Shown here one piece after another: positions 1 through 10,565 of a stretch of DNA of 64,000 bases (positions are counted from its first letter, which is position 1; every line of letters starts with the position of its first letter). Under the pieces are notes generated by a model. That model did not search any database. It was not told where the DNA came from and worked only from the letters and a program-made list of their open reading frames with translations. The position numbers and the translations under genes were made by a program. The stretch is taken from contig CM057839.1 in the NCBI GenBank assembly GCA_030068075.1, forward strand, positions 54,154,960 to 54,218,959. Reading direction: 5' to 3'. Origin of the DNA: Paguma larvata. Taxonomy: Eukaryota > Chordata > Mammalia > Carnivora > Viverridae.

Positions 1-104
1 ATAAATAAATAAATAACCCAAAACATACTGTCCAAACAAAATAAACACTAATAAAATAATAAAACATCCCCAGTTGGAATGAAGGCTGGTTTTCCCCCCA
101 CCCC

Positions 105-275
105 CCACTTTGTTTATTAAGTGAAAGAGAACTGGAACTAGATCTCAGAAATCCCAGGAACTTCATTATATACATGCTGAAGCCCAGAGATGTGAAGCAG
201 CTTTGCCAAAGTGACATCACTATTTACTGACAGAATCAGAACTAAAACTCTTCAGTTCTTTTATATGGTATATGT
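105..275 (+). repeat. MIR SINE relic
   Basis: The stretch around 178-245 (cccagagatgtgaagcagc, then ttgccaaagtgacatcac) follows the MIR core 'cagagaggtgaagtaacttgcccaaggtcacac' and is followed by an 'agaatcagaactaaaactc' segment as in MIR. It is strongly diverged and its edges are approximate. Confidence 0.6.
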
Positions 276-347
276 TTTGTATGTTTAACCTTTAAAATTT
301 TCTTAATTTTTTTCTTATTTATTTGTTTATTTCAATGCTTTAAAAAA

Positions 348-563
348 TTTTTTTTTAATCTTTATTTATTTTTGAGAGAGTGAGAGAGAGACAGAGCACA
401 AGTTGGGGAGAGGCAGAGAGAAAGGGAGACACAGAATCTGAAGCAGGCTCCAGGGTCTGAGCTGTCAACATAGAACCTGACGCAGGGCTCGAACTCACGG
501 ACCGTGAGATCATGACCTGAGCTGAAGTCGGACGCTTAACCTACTGAGCCACCCAACAGCCCC
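348..563 (-). mobile_element. Felid-type tRNA-Lys SINE (SINEC_Fc-like), reverse
   Basis: Read in reverse complement this has the whole SINE order: tRNA-like head with A box (TGGCTCAGTaGG) and B box (GTTCGAGCCC), unique middle (gctctgtgctgacagctcag type), CT-rich block and AATAAA-A(n) tail. Here the tail appears as the T-rich stretch at 348-372. The family is mobilised by L1 reverse transcriptase and was Pol III transcribed from its internal promoter. The head end is mutated (ggctgttgggtgg). It abuts another reverse copy at 564, and a similar word (caatgctt / taatgctt) stands on both sides, suggesting a target duplication. Confidence 0.93.
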
Positions 564-764
564 TTAATGCTTATTTTTGAGAGAAAGAGGAACAGAGCTC
601 GAGCAGGGGAGGGACGGAGAGAGAGGGAGACCCAGAATCCGAAGCAGGCTCCAGGCTCTGAGCTGTCAGCCCAGAACCCGATATGGGGCTCGAATCCACA
701 GACCGTGAGATCATGACCTGAGCTGAAGTCAAGACGCTTAACCAGCTGGGCCTTCCAGGCACCT
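564..764 (-). mobile_element. Felid SINE, reverse, tandem with the preceding copy
   Basis: Near full length, with the tail-derived 'ttatttttgagag' at the left and the head 'cagctgggccttccaggcacct' at the right. The A-box region is altered. It lies head to tail with the copy ending at 563, which probably inserted at this copy's A-rich tail. Confidence 0.9.
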
Positions 765-1128
765 CTTTCTGAATTTTTTTCTGAAACTAGGTGGTAGGAT
801 ATAGATAAATAAAACTGTTATCAAAGTTGTGTGTTCATACTCATTAAGATTCTTTTGGTTACAAGTAACAGAAACCAGGAAGTAAATGTATCTTGAAAAG
901 AAGGTGGGGGGTAGGTGATGAGAAAATTTAGGAAGGATTCTGGAATATTTCCCAGAATCCAATTCTGGCGTGGGTCCCTTAGTTTGAAATTCAGAGAAAC
1001 GCACACAGGGAGAAAGAGAGAGGAAGGAGACGGAAGCCATTGTTCACTCTATTCCCACCAACTTCAGTGTCTTTCTGCCTTACCTCCTGTCCAGATTCTA
1101 CCGGTTTTCAAGATCCCACTTAAACAGA

Positions 1129-1338
1129 GACGCCTGGGTGGATCAATCGCTTAAGTGTCCAACATCGACTCAGGTCATAATATCACAGTTTGTGAATTTG
1201 AGCCCCGCATCAGGCTCTCTGCTGACAGCTCAGGGCCTGAAGTCTGCTTCGGATTCTGTGTTTCCCTCTTTCTCTCTGCCCTTCCCCTGCTCGGATTCTC
1301 TCTCTCTCTCTAAAACATAAACAAACATTAAAAAAAAA
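1129..1338 (+). mobile_element. Felid SINE, forward
   Basis: Starts at 'agacgcctgggtggatcaat' and ends in an A tail after 'aacaaacatt'. The B-box region is diverged (gaatttgagcccc), so this is an older copy. Confidence 0.92.
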
Positions 1339-2148
1339 TCCAACATAATTTTCTCTATCAAACCTTTTATGGAACCTCATCTAGACATAATCTCTTTGTG
1401 TGTTTTAGTCTCAGTACTCGGTGTGTGTCTGTCTTATAACCCTTTAAAAATTTTGCATGGTGCTGTAGAGTCCCATAGCCCATAGAGAAGGACTGGTAGT
1501 CTGTCAGGTAAATTCAAAGGCATGGAATCCTTTATATGCATTCCTATATGCCTTAAACATTTTACCTTAAAAGTTAAAATGTACATTTAGCTACCAGTGT
1601 ACCTGTAGGACAAGGATTTTGATTTCAGTATAGTATGCTGATTGAGCATCTGCTTCTCTTTCTTGGGAAAATTCAACCCGTAATCCAGTTTAGATTTACA
1701 ATTTTGTCCTCTTAGAAAAGAGCAAGAACTTAGACGCTGAAACAGTAGGAATGCAGAATCCTTCTAGATTTTCATGTTTCTCTTCTGGTCTCCTGTTAAT
1801 TTCTCCAGTACCTACTTTGTCAGTAGTTTTTTTTGCAACTTATTTTTATATCAGTACTTGTCAAGGCATTAAACCTGGTTTTTATAAAAACATCTCCTTC
1901 CCCCATATTCATAATTAATGGAATTATATAATGTATAATCAAATTGCATAATTACTAACAGTAAAACTAGCATAAACAAGTTCTAATATAGTTAGAACAG
2001 AAGTGTGTGGGTGTACTAGAGATGAACCTAACTACCCACTATGGGCAAGCTATGGGCATCTGTCACTGTATTTAAAAGAGGGGACTTGAGAGCCTTGGTA
2101 ATCTAGAAGTGGATTAAGTAGAGGTCTATTAAAAGTGATTCTGGTGTT

Positions 2149-2277
2149 GGGGTGTCTGGGTAGCTCAGTCGGTTGCGTGTGCAACTCTTGGTTTTGGCTC
2201 AGGTCACAATCTCGTGGTTTGTGGGTTCAAGCCCTGAGTCAGGCTTTGTGCTGCTGATGTGGAACCTGCTTGGGATA
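2149..2277 (+). mobile_element. Felid SINE, forward, without CT block or A tail
   Basis: Head and middle are present (ggggtgtctgggtagctcag to ggaacctgcttggga), but the element stops before the CT-rich block and the A tail. A 14-base direct repeat with one mismatch flanks it: agtgattctggtgt at 2134-2147 and agttattctggtgt at 2278-2291. The ends are therefore likely the true insertion ends, which is odd for a tail-primed element. Confidence 0.88.
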
Positions 2278-2332
2278 AGTTATTCTGGTGTATTAAAATG
2301 ATTTTAATACCTGTCTTAGCTTCCCACTAGAC

Positions 2333-2590
2333 CAGCAGCTCTCAAGATGTGATCTGGAAACTTTTGGGCAGAGGGATTCCTTACATCTTTTCAAGAGGTC
2401 TGTGAAATCAAAACTATTATTCATAATAATATACCAAGGCTTTTTTGCCTTTTTCAATTCTGATTTTCTAAACATTTCTTAGTGTAATTTCTAATATCAG
2501 TAGCAATTGATAAAACCCACATAAAAGCTCTTTGGGGGTCCTCAGTACTTTTTAAGAATATATGTCATAGAATCATTTGAATGGCTGCCC
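2333..2590. mobile_element. hAT-type DNA transposon relic
   Basis: The pattern 'gcagctctcaagatgtgatc', 'gaggtctgtgaaatcaaaac' and 'ctctttgggggtcctcagta' matches a well-known mammalian non-autonomous hAT family with terminal 'ctcaaagtgtggtcc'. The exact subfamily is not assigned. It is internally deleted and diverged. Confidence 0.55.
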
Positions 2591-2688
2591 TACTCCTTGA
2601 GGACAGGAGTCATAGTTTATTTATTTTTCTTACTCCTGATGCATTTCAAGCATTTATCGTCTTTTAAATTGGGCCAATAAAGTGGTTT

Positions 2689-2880
2689 GGTTTTGTTTTG
2701 TTTTTAGAAAGAGAGAGAGAGAGAGAGAGAGAGTACCTGGAAGTGTGGAGGGACAGAGGGAGAGACAATCCCAAGCAGGCTCCCTGTCCAATCTCTCAAA
2801 CTCACAAACCGTGAGATAATGACCTGAAGAACCAAAATCAAGAGTCAGGCACTTAGCTGACTGAGCCACCCATGCACCCC
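2689..2880 (-). mobile_element. Felid SINE, reverse
   Basis: T-rich tail at the left, a GA-dinucleotide run at 2710-2733, and the head ending 'gagccacccatgcacccc'. Target duplication of 14 bases with one mismatch: caataaagtggttt at 2675-2688 and caacaaagtggttt at 2881-2894. Confidence 0.93.
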
Positions 2881-4104
2881 CAACAAAGTGGTTTTAAGTA
2901 AGGTTTTCCGTATTAATGGATATGATCTTACAGATCAGTGGTGTGCAGGCGGGTGCTTTCAAATGCCTTTAAAATATAATGTAATATTTAAAGCATGGTT
3001 AGTGGAAAGAGTATGAAAACGTTTTCCTATGTTTAAAATGTGTGTGAAGGCTTTAAATCTTGCTTAGGAGGCTTTATCATAAGTAATTTGCTTTTTAAAA
3101 TTTATTTAAGAGGAGAAGGGGAATGAGCTAATAGAGATGTGGGGTTATTTAAGAGCAGCCAATCAGTGGAAAAATTCATTGCTGATGATTAAGACTTTTC
3201 TTTCATTTGAGAATCATTGGAAAGCTATTTTAGGTTTGAAAAGGGGATATGATAGACAGGAAATTATGGTTTGGGAAAGTGAATTTTGTTGCTTTATGAG
3301 AGTGACCTTGATTGAAGAATAGCGATGAGGGTAGTGGACAAGTTGAAATGGGCAGGTGCTTTGGATGCTTCTTACCGTTTCAGGTATTATATGGAGAACA
3401 TTGACAGCAGAATCCTTTAACTAAAAATTTAATTGAGCCTGTCTACCTGCAGTAGATACTGCTAAATAAGTGGGGAACATTAACAAATGGTATTAACAGG
3501 TGGCTCTTTTAGTATTCAGCATTAACAGACACATGGATGTATAGGTGAATTGTTTTCAGGGTTGATGGGGTATTCTAAATCTGTTTTTTAAAAAGGATTG
3601 ATTTATGTTTCAAGAGAGGACTTTCTTAGGCACTTAAGAAACTTTATACATAGGAATTTCCCAAATCTTGTTATTGTTAGGACAGTAATTGTTCTAGATA
3701 GACTGTTCATCTTCAGTGGAGAGGCAAACTCAAATATAAGATTTGGGAAAGTCAGATTTTTAATTTCAATCTTACTAAATTGAGTAACAAGAGAAAATTA
3801 TTTTTAGACATTTAAATTTAATACAAAATATTTATGGCTTTATTTCCTTCCTGACATATTTTGGTATAAGGTAGGCATGCTTCTCATCGTTGCTTTTTCC
3901 AGATATCGTTATTGAGATTTGTTGTGTGTATTGCATTGAGAGACTCTTCAGCTACCGAATTACGCATGTGTTCACAGGGTAGGGACTACAATAAGGAGTC
4001 TGCTGGAGTTTGGAGACAAAATCAAGAAAAGTCACCATAAGGAAGATTTTCTAATATAAATCATGTGGGTGTGGTACTGTCTACACCTTACATTTTGGTC
4101 AGTT

Positions 4105-4225
4105 TATCTGCCTCCCCCCCAGTGAACTGTATGTCTCTTGAAAAGAGTACCATATGTTAATCATCTTTGATTCCAAATGCCTAGATGGTGCCCTTCACCT
4201 GGTAAGCACTTAGTTCATGTTAGTG
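4105..4225 (+). repeat. L2 LINE 3' end relic
   Basis: The order 'tgaactgtatgtctcttgaaa', 'atgcctagatggtgccc' and 'ggtaagcacttagttcatg' follows the common mammalian L2 3' end (ctccatgagggcagggac, cctagcacagtgcctggc, gtaggtgctcaataaat). It is highly diverged. Confidence 0.5.
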
Positions 4226-5232
4226 GAGTACATGAAGTCATTCACCCTGAAGAGTTGAATCATAAATGCATTGCTAATGAGCCAAAGGATTTCCTGAATT
4301 TTTTCTCAAAAGCTGGGTGAATTTTCATGGAAATAAGACTGGACCATAACTTCATAACCATAGTCGTAAATTTGCAGACTGTAGGAAAGCTACTGCTCTC
4401 ATGGGACAGTCATATATGTACTATCGAATAAGATAAGGCTGTAAAGTGACTTTACAGCAGTGTTTGGTGCCTGGTAGTCATGTCGTAAGTGCTTAACATT
4501 TGTTTACTTTTTCAGTTTCTCTTGAATTTTGTGTCTTGTTTTTTATAAGAATTCTTACAAATGGAAGGAAAATTTGCCCTTTTGTTTGGACAGACGTCCA
4601 TAGCAGTTAAAGCTCTAATTTGGACACACCCAGGTTAATAGTTCTGCTTGAAAACCAAAGTCAGAGCAACTTGCAGGCAGAACTGGTACAGAGTATAGCC
4701 TAGACAATGACCTGTTGAATTTCACAGTATTTTTGGGGCTAAGTATTCTAGTCATAGTGTATTCTAGAATTTTGTTTGCATACATATATGTGTGAGCGTG
4801 CATACCCACACATGCAAATATATATTATCTTTGATTTTAGTGGTTTAGACTAGCTTGGTTTTCAGAAGTTGCTTCTCTATCAAAGATGATAAAGCCTCCA
4901 TACCCTTCATAATTTTTTAAATTTGATGTTTTGCCCTTTTAAGTCACCCTCTCTAGAAAGAGTTAACTAAATAGAAGTTGTTATTGGCAAGGGGCTGCAG
5001 CAGCCCAGTAAACCTAACAAGCTTAGTTTTTTACTAGCCAAGAGTAAGGTTTTCTCTATTCTGACTAATGGTGCTACTAAACTTATAAAGTATTCGTTTT
5101 GTTTTCTTGATTTTTATTGTTATATTTGATTCTGATCATTATTACTGTGGTTAGTGTGTCAAAGTAAAATCATAAAAATGATCAGTGTAATCTCTGAATA
5201 TATTTGTTAATTTTTTTTTCTTTTCATTCAAG

Positions 5233-5314
5233 ATAAACTTTCACTAGAAGGAATAGTCGTACAAAGAGCAGAATGCCGACCTGCTGCCAGTGAAAACTAC
5301 ATGAGATTGAAAAG
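5233..5314 (+). CDS. GTF2F2: GTF2F2 coding exon (probably exon 5): end of RAP30 dimerization domain
   Basis: An 82-bp internal exon of TFIIF subunit beta (RAP30). RAP30 pairs with RAP74, binds RNA polymerase II and helps bring it to the promoter in the nucleus. The exon starts with the last two bases of an Asp codon, then reads KLSLEGIVVQRAECRP and AASENYMRLK, and ends with the first two bases of an Arg codon. I recognise this as about residues 102-129 of the 249-residue protein, the last part of the N-terminal beta-barrel that pairs with RAP74. The acceptor is a long T/C tract plus 'attcaag'. The donor is gttggt, with an unusual T at +3. Phase 2 in and phase 2 out fits the next exon exactly. 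No stop or frameshift is present. The exon is too short to appear as a long open frame; identification rests on the protein match and splice sites. Confidence 0.95.
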
Positions 5315-5474
5315 GTTGGTGTTTTTCAGCTTTAAAATAATACCCGATATTTCCTTTTGGGGATTGAAATACATAGATTACTTATTGACTGCATGCAAAT
5401 TATAGTTATGTTGAAAGTGTTTTCTTCAAAGGCTCTTTGGTTTTAAAACCAGTAACAAACTAGTTATAAAATAA

Positions 5475-5711
5475 GTCCTGGGGATATGATGTACAGCATG
5501 GTGACCATAGTTAACTTTACTATTTTGCATATTCGAAAGTTGCTGAGATCTTAAAAGTTCTCATCACAAGAAAAACTGTAACTATGATGACAGTTAACTA
5601 GACTTATTGTGGTTATCATTTTGTAAAGTGTATAAATTTTGATCCTTATGTTGAATACTTGAAACTAATATAATGTTGTATGTCAGTTATACTTCAATTA
5701 AAGAAAAAAAA
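5475..5711 (+). mobile_element. Old L1 (L1MA/L1MB-type) 3' end
   Basis: The text 'gatgtacagcatggtgacca', 'cttaaaagttctcatcacaa', 'ctagacttattgtggttatc' and 'gaaactaatataatgttgta' is the conserved 3' UTR of mid-age mammalian L1 elements, ending in an A-rich tail at about 5700-5711. It is severely 5' truncated and lies 160 bp downstream of the exon. Confidence 0.85.
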
Positions 5712-6174
5712 CCTAAGTAAGAGTTTCTTTGGCAAGAGAACTTTTACAACCTAGGCTGTTTATTTGGGATGTTTTAAACTACTCTCTTAATATAATCTGA
5801 AATCAAACTTTTTATACTCCTTTTTCTAGTCATCTTTATAGATCTTGAATTCTGTGAAGATACGTAATAACTTTCTACTATTTATTTTCAGAGGCTGTAA
5901 TTTTCCCATAATGAACATGTCCAAAATACTATACGGGGTAAAGCAAGAATATCATCCTTTTCTCTTGATTACGAAGAACTTTTTATAAACTTACTCCCTT
6001 GTTAGAGATTTTGCATAAGGTCTTCCCCACTGTGGTATATGGTTAATATTTCATAATTAATATTGGAAGATGATTGCCAATTCTCGATAGTCCAAATTTT
6101 GACTTTCAAAGAGTAATTTTTTCAACTTTGAAGAAACGGAATATACTTGTTTTAAACTTTCTAAAACATTTTTT

Positions 6175-6389
6175 TTTGGCATTTATTTATTTTGAGAGAG
6201 AGAGAGAGAGAGAGAGAGACCGAGCATGAGCAGGGGGAAGGGCAGAGAGAGAGGAAGACACAGAATCCGGAGCAGGCTCCAGGCTCTGAGGTGTCAGCAC
6301 AGAGCCTGATGCGGGGCCCGAACCCATTAGCGAGATCATGATCTGAGCCGAAGTTGGACGCTCAACCGACTGAGCCACCCAGGTGCCCC
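6175..6389 (-). mobile_element. Felid SINE, reverse
   Basis: Nearly full length, with a GA run at 6194-6219 and the head ending 'caggtgcccc'. The word aaacatttttt stands on both sides (about 6164 and 6390), consistent with a target duplication inside the A-rich tail of the older short SINE that follows. Confidence 0.92.
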
Positions 6390-6402
6390 AAACATTTTTT
6401 AT

Positions 6403-6495
6403 TTTAAGTAAACTCCATACCACCTATAGGGCTTGAAATCTCAACCCAAGGTCAGGAGTCGCATGCCCTAATGACTGAGTCAGCCGGGCGCCCCC
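6403..6495 (-). mobile_element. Short carnivore SINE, reverse, without CT block
   Basis: Reverse complement of the short tRNA-only form: head 'gggcgcccggctgactcag', a B-box area diverged, and a tail like 'gagtttactt'. This older SINE type lacks the unique middle and CT block of the felid form. Confidence 0.8.
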
Positions 6496-6547
6496 AGTTT
6501 TATGCTTTGTATTGAATGTATTCCAACCCCATGTAGTTTAGAATTCT

Positions 6548-6645
6548 AGCTTCATTCATTCATTCAGCACTTACTGTGTGAAAGAGGAGTGAACAAAACA
6601 GGCAAAACCGTCTGCCCTCATGGAACTTCATTTTAACAGATAATA
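6548..6645 (+). repeat. Ancient L2/MIR-type relic
   Basis: 'cattcattcattcagcactt', 'gtgaacaaaacaggcaaaac' and 'tgccctcatggaacttcatt' follow a very common mammalian relic pattern (attgagcacctactatgtg, gtgaacaaaacagac, ccctgccctcatggagctt). The family name is uncertain. Confidence 0.55.
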
Positions 6646-7529
6646 GCTGTGCCCAGCTCCTAACGGGGAGCACACTGTTCAGGTTGTAGCAGCAGCCTCT
6701 CTGGGTGTCCGTGCCCTCACCGTTTAAAGTGGCTGCTTGAGCTGCAGCCTCTCTGATGTCACGTCATCTTTTTAATTTCCCCACCATCTCAATTAGATTA
6801 TTGTGTGTCTCTCAGGAATGAAACAGAAAGACTGGGTTTTTTTTGTCCAATATTCTTCTCATTTAAATGGCTCTCCAGGGCAAGTAAAAGGATGACAATC
6901 AAAATGAAGACTTTTCTATGACAGAAAATAACTTCGGAACATAGGCAGAAAGTGTTTCTCTCTTTGGGTGTAGCCTATAAAGCTGATCACACGATGCAAG
7001 TCTTTTCAAAGACTTACCTTCTTCAAATAACTACTGAAATTGGAGAATGCCGAATCTGGTTATTGAGCTACTATCCAAGCTTTTTTTTTGTGGTCCTAAT
7101 TGACTTTAAAGGTTTCTAAAGCTTTTTGATGATGCAATTAAGCAAGTCACCTGTTGTGTTAACGAAATCGCTTTTTTCTGACCAAAAAAGATAAGAAAAT
7201 TGTTTAGCCTTTGACTCTTGCTAAAAGACCAGCCATTACATATTTCAGTTACTTATGTGACTTAAGGAAGCAGTGATTCAGGAGATTATAATCATGTGTT
7301 TCATAAAATAGATGATACATGACATGTGTTGAATGTTGAGATTTTTTTGACCAAATAGAAAAAGGAGTAAGAACAACTCTAAACAGAGAGACATGCACAC
7401 ATAAAGACTCGAGTCCTCCCTCACATCCCACATCCAATGTGTCAGAAAAGCCTTACTGACTGTTCCTTCAAAATACTACACATCTCCACCTGACCGTTAC
7501 CGCTCCCCTAGATCCCTGTAGTAGCCTCC

Positions 7530-8200
7530 TCTCAGACTTCCTGCTTCGGTCCTTGCCCCGCTGTGGTCTGCTGTGGCACAGTTGTCAGACCAGTTCTCGG
7601 ATCTGTCAGGTCATGCCATTCCTTTGCTCTTGGGTCACTTGCAGTGCTTCCTTTATTACTCAGAATAAAACTCGCGTCCTTACAGTCACCTGCAGGGATC
7701 TGCTGGATCGCCCTCCTACTCCTTCCCGCTTCTCCCCACCCTTCTGTCCTCCAGCTCGCTCCCCTCACTCACTCTGCTTTCACCACCCTGACCTCTTCTA
7801 ACCGTCGTGAGCACTGCAGGTACTTCCATATTAGGGCCTTTACACCAGATTTTCTTTTCTACCTGGAACGTCCTTTTTGCAGGTAGCTGCATGGCTCACT
7901 CCTTGCCTCTTTCAAGTCTCTTCTCAGATTCTACTTTTCCAATAATGCCTACCCTGACCAGCCTCCTTCTTTCTATACTTGTATTTTCTTATAGACCATA
8001 TCCCCTTCTGATATACTATATAATTTACTTATATTTGTTGCCAGTTTCGCCTTAGTGTAGTTTAAACTTCCGTGGTTGGTTCGTTGGTGTGTGGGCGTGC
8101 GCACACACGTGCACACAGTCATCTATTACATATACCCAAGTGCTTAGAATAGTTCATGCCATGTAGTAGGTAGTAAATATCTGTTCAGTGAATAAATGGC
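7530..8200 (+). repeat. L2 LINE relic, long segment
   Basis: A pyrimidine-rich stretch with L2 landmarks in order: 'tcactctgctttcaccaccc', 'acctggaacgtcctttttgc', 'gcctctttcaagtctcttct', 'aatgcctaccctgaccagcc', and at the 3' end 'tgtagtaggtagtaaatatc' then 'gttcagtgaataaatgg'. The open frames across it (up to 107 codons, in several frames) are chance readings of this relic. An alternating purine-pyrimidine patch (8088-8117) interrupts the 3' part. Confidence 0.75.
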
Positions 8201-8840
8201 AGGAGATAAAGTTTAAAAGGTCAAATACCTTTATATTCTTGCTAAATTGTTAAAGAGTCTGTTGTGGTACGAAATTTGGACTTTGTGCTGTGGCTATTAG
8301 GGAGGCACTGAAGAATTCTAAGCAGCATGGAAAGCAAAGGGATTTATTTTGGATAAGCCATTCTGGCCACAATGTAGGACTGAAAGCAGGGAGATAAGCT
8401 AGAGGTGGATGTAATAACCCAGGAACAAAATGTCTGAATGACTAAACATTAAAGCGGTTCTAGTCGGTAGGGAGATGAAAGACTAGGTTTTGAGGATTGT
8501 TGGAGGTAGGGTCGATAGGGTTTAATGAACTCCTCTCCTACTTAAGTGGTTGTGGGACCAGGGATTTCTCTAGAACCAGACTGATGGCGGCCTGGGTGCA
8601 CTTCTGCTACAAATCCTCGGACTGACTCCGTACTATCCTGTGTGTTGCACAGGATGGGTAACACTGATAAGAGGGAGGGGTGAGGCTTTATAGACCCCAT
8701 GTCTATTTTAATTTAAATCCTGGCTGACAGTTTACATAAAAACTTTAAAAAGCAGAAAGTACTTAAACTGCAAGATGACTACTGATGGGTAAAGTATCAA
8801 AATAAGAAAGTAACATGAGTCATAAGTTGTATCTCATGTA

Positions 8841-9164
8841 CAGTTGACACTTGAACAGAGAGGGTTCGGGTGCTGACCCTTTGTGCAGTTGAAAACCCAT
8901 GTAGAACTTTTGATTTCCCCCAAAACTACTAATAGCCGACCGTTGACTGGAAGCCTTACCAATAACATAAACAGTTGATTAAACATATTTTGTAAGGTCT
9001 GTGTATTCTTACTGTATTCTTAGGATAAAGGAAGCCAGATAAAATAAAATGTTAACAGAATTATAAGGAAGAGAAAATACATTTGCAGTGCTGTGCTGTA
9101 AAGTCTCCGTGTATAAGTGGACCTGTGCTCTTCAGACTAGTGCACCTGTTCAAGGGCCAACCTG
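8841..9164 (+). mobile_element. Tigger-like non-autonomous DNA transposon
   Basis: Terminal inverted repeats are visible: cagttgacacttgaac at the left and gttcaagggccaacctg at the right. A TA precedes the left end, as expected for TcMar transposons; the right TA has become CA. The interior shares the order of landmarks with the copy at 47542-47854 (aacttttgatttcccc, aatagccgaccgttgact ggaagcctt, aagagaaaatacatt). Naming to subfamily would need a library search. Confidence 0.8.
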
Positions 9165-9290
9165 CATTTTGTTTATCGCCATTCAACATTTTCAAATGCC
9201 AAATGTGATCACTGAGGCAAGGCTCAATTTTAAAAAATCACTAGATACTGTCCTTGCTCCAGAGAATTTACAGTTTGTAACCTGAGGGAA

Positions 9291-9350
9291 CACACACACA
9301 CACACACACACGCACGCACGCACGCACGCGCGCGCAGACGCAGACACACA
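9291..9350. repeat. CA / CGCA / CG composite microsatellite
   Basis: About 11 CA units, then about four CGCA units, a short CG run and a further CA run. Strict purine-pyrimidine alternation over most of about 60 bases makes this a strong Z-DNA-prone tract. Confidence 0.95.
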
Positions 9351-9413
9351 CAAGATTATCTAAAACATCTATTTACTGATGACATAGTAGGAGGCATAGG
9401 ATGTGATGGTGCT

Positions 9414-9634
9414 GGGGCACCTGGGGGGCTCAGTTGGTTAAGTGTCTGACTCTTGATTTCGGCTCAGGTCATGATCTCACAGTTTGTGAGATCGAAATCT
9501 GGGTCATGCTTTGCAGTGACGGCACAGAGTCTGCATGGGATTGTCTCTCTTTCGGTGCAGAACTTTTGACTTTCCCCAAAACTATTCCCTCCTTCCCTCA
9601 AAATAAATAAACTTAAAAAAAAAAAGAAAGAAAG
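9414..9634 (+). mobile_element. Felid SINE, forward, with a foreign internal patch
   Basis: The head and B-box area are normal in order though diverged (ggggcacctggggggctcag). The CT-rich block is partly replaced: 9557-9586 reads as Tigger-like sequence closely matching 8901-8930 (26 of 30 bases by eye). After the patch the SINE resumes with 'ccctcaaaataaataaact' and an A tail. Confidence 0.9.
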
Positions 9635-9879
9635 ACGTGTGGTGGCACTATTGATGAAACAGAAAGGCAGATTTCCAGATATAGGTGACATCAAAGTAGA
9701 AGTGTTGGAGAGCAGACCTGGCAGTCCAGTACCTAAGATAGACGGTCCCTGATATTTCCCACACACGGTCAGAGTTTTTCAGGGCCTACTGACTGCCTGG
9801 TCCTTAGTGACATTCAAGTGTTTGGACAATCTGGCTTTATTTTTAGCTGTTTTCCTTTCGACAGACATCAGCTGGTTAT

Positions 9880-10128
9880 ATCACACTACACGTTGTTATC
9901 CTGGATATGCTGGGCACTTTTAAATTTTTATGCCTTTGTTACATGCTGCGTCCTATACCTAGAATGCCTCATCTGCCTTCTGGCCAACATCTTTCTGAGC
10001 TTTTAAAACCAGCCCAGGTGTCACTTACTCAGTGAAACCTCATGTCTTCCACTCCCCACTCTAGTTTGGATCTGCCGTACCCTTTTCCGCATTCCCACAT
10101 ACTTACTTATTCTTCTTTAATGGTACAT
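9880..10128 (+). repeat. L2 LINE relic, 5' part, split by a SINE
   Basis: L2 landmarks 'cctatacctagaatgcctca', 'ccagcccaggtgtcacttac' and 'cagtgaaacctcatgtcttc' are present. It continues after the SINE at 10395-10565. Confidence 0.7.
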
Positions 10129-10147
10129 ATAAATGTCGATGTGTTCT

Positions 10148-10377
10148 TTTTTTTTTTTTTTCCTTTTTTTTTTTTTTTTAAAGGTTTATTCATTTTTGAG
10201 AGAGAGCGTGAGCTGGGGAGGGGCAGAGGGAGAGAGGGGGAGACACAGAATCTGAAAGAGACTCCAGGCTCTGAGCTGTCAGCACAGAGCCTGACGTACG
10301 GCTGGAACCCACAAACAGTGAGATCGTGACCTGAGCCGAAGTCGGACACCTAACTGACGGAGTCACCCAGGTGCCTC
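10148..10377 (-). mobile_element. Felid SINE, reverse, inserted in L2
   Basis: A long T tract (10148-10180, with one break) is the A tail. The head ends 'cacccaggtgcct'. Flanking duplications are ataaatgtcgatgtgttct (10129-10147) and ataaatgtgtgtgttct (10378-10394), which differ by a small indel. Confidence 0.93.
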
Positions 10378-10394
10378 ATAAATGTGTGTGTTCT

Positions 10395-10565
10395 GCTGCT
10401 TAAATGTGCATGGTTGCATCTTCTACAGGATTATGAACTTCATAAGAACAGGGACTGTAAGTTTTATCTTTCTTCTTTCTTTCTCGCTCTCTCTCTCTCC
10501 CTTCCTTTTTTTATTCTGAGCACTTAGCATAGTGCATTACAAATACTAAATACCCAGAAGTAAGT
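10395..10565 (+). repeat. L2 LINE relic, 3' part
   Basis: Continuation of the L2 interrupted at 10128: 'gaacttcataagaacaggga', then 'gagcacttagcatagtgc' and 'taagtgttgggttgaaataa'. A CTTT/CT-rich patch sits at 10467-10506. Confidence 0.65.

Larger units (their letters stand above)
1..5232 (+). other. GTF2F2: GTF2F2 intron, 3' part (probably intron 4)
   Basis: Intronic sequence upstream of the first visible exon; the intron start is outside the window. It opens with a short ATAA run (1-16) and holds a MIR relic, five SINEs, a hAT relic (about 2333-2590) and an L2 end (about 4105-4225). The stretches 770-1125, 1340-2130, 2890-4100 and 4230-5200 contain no gene I can recognise. Part of 840-960 and 3150-3400 looks like degraded old interspersed repeat, but I cannot classify it. 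The intron ends in a T-rich tract and CAG-like acceptor (attcaag) at 5226-5232. Confidence 0.85.
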
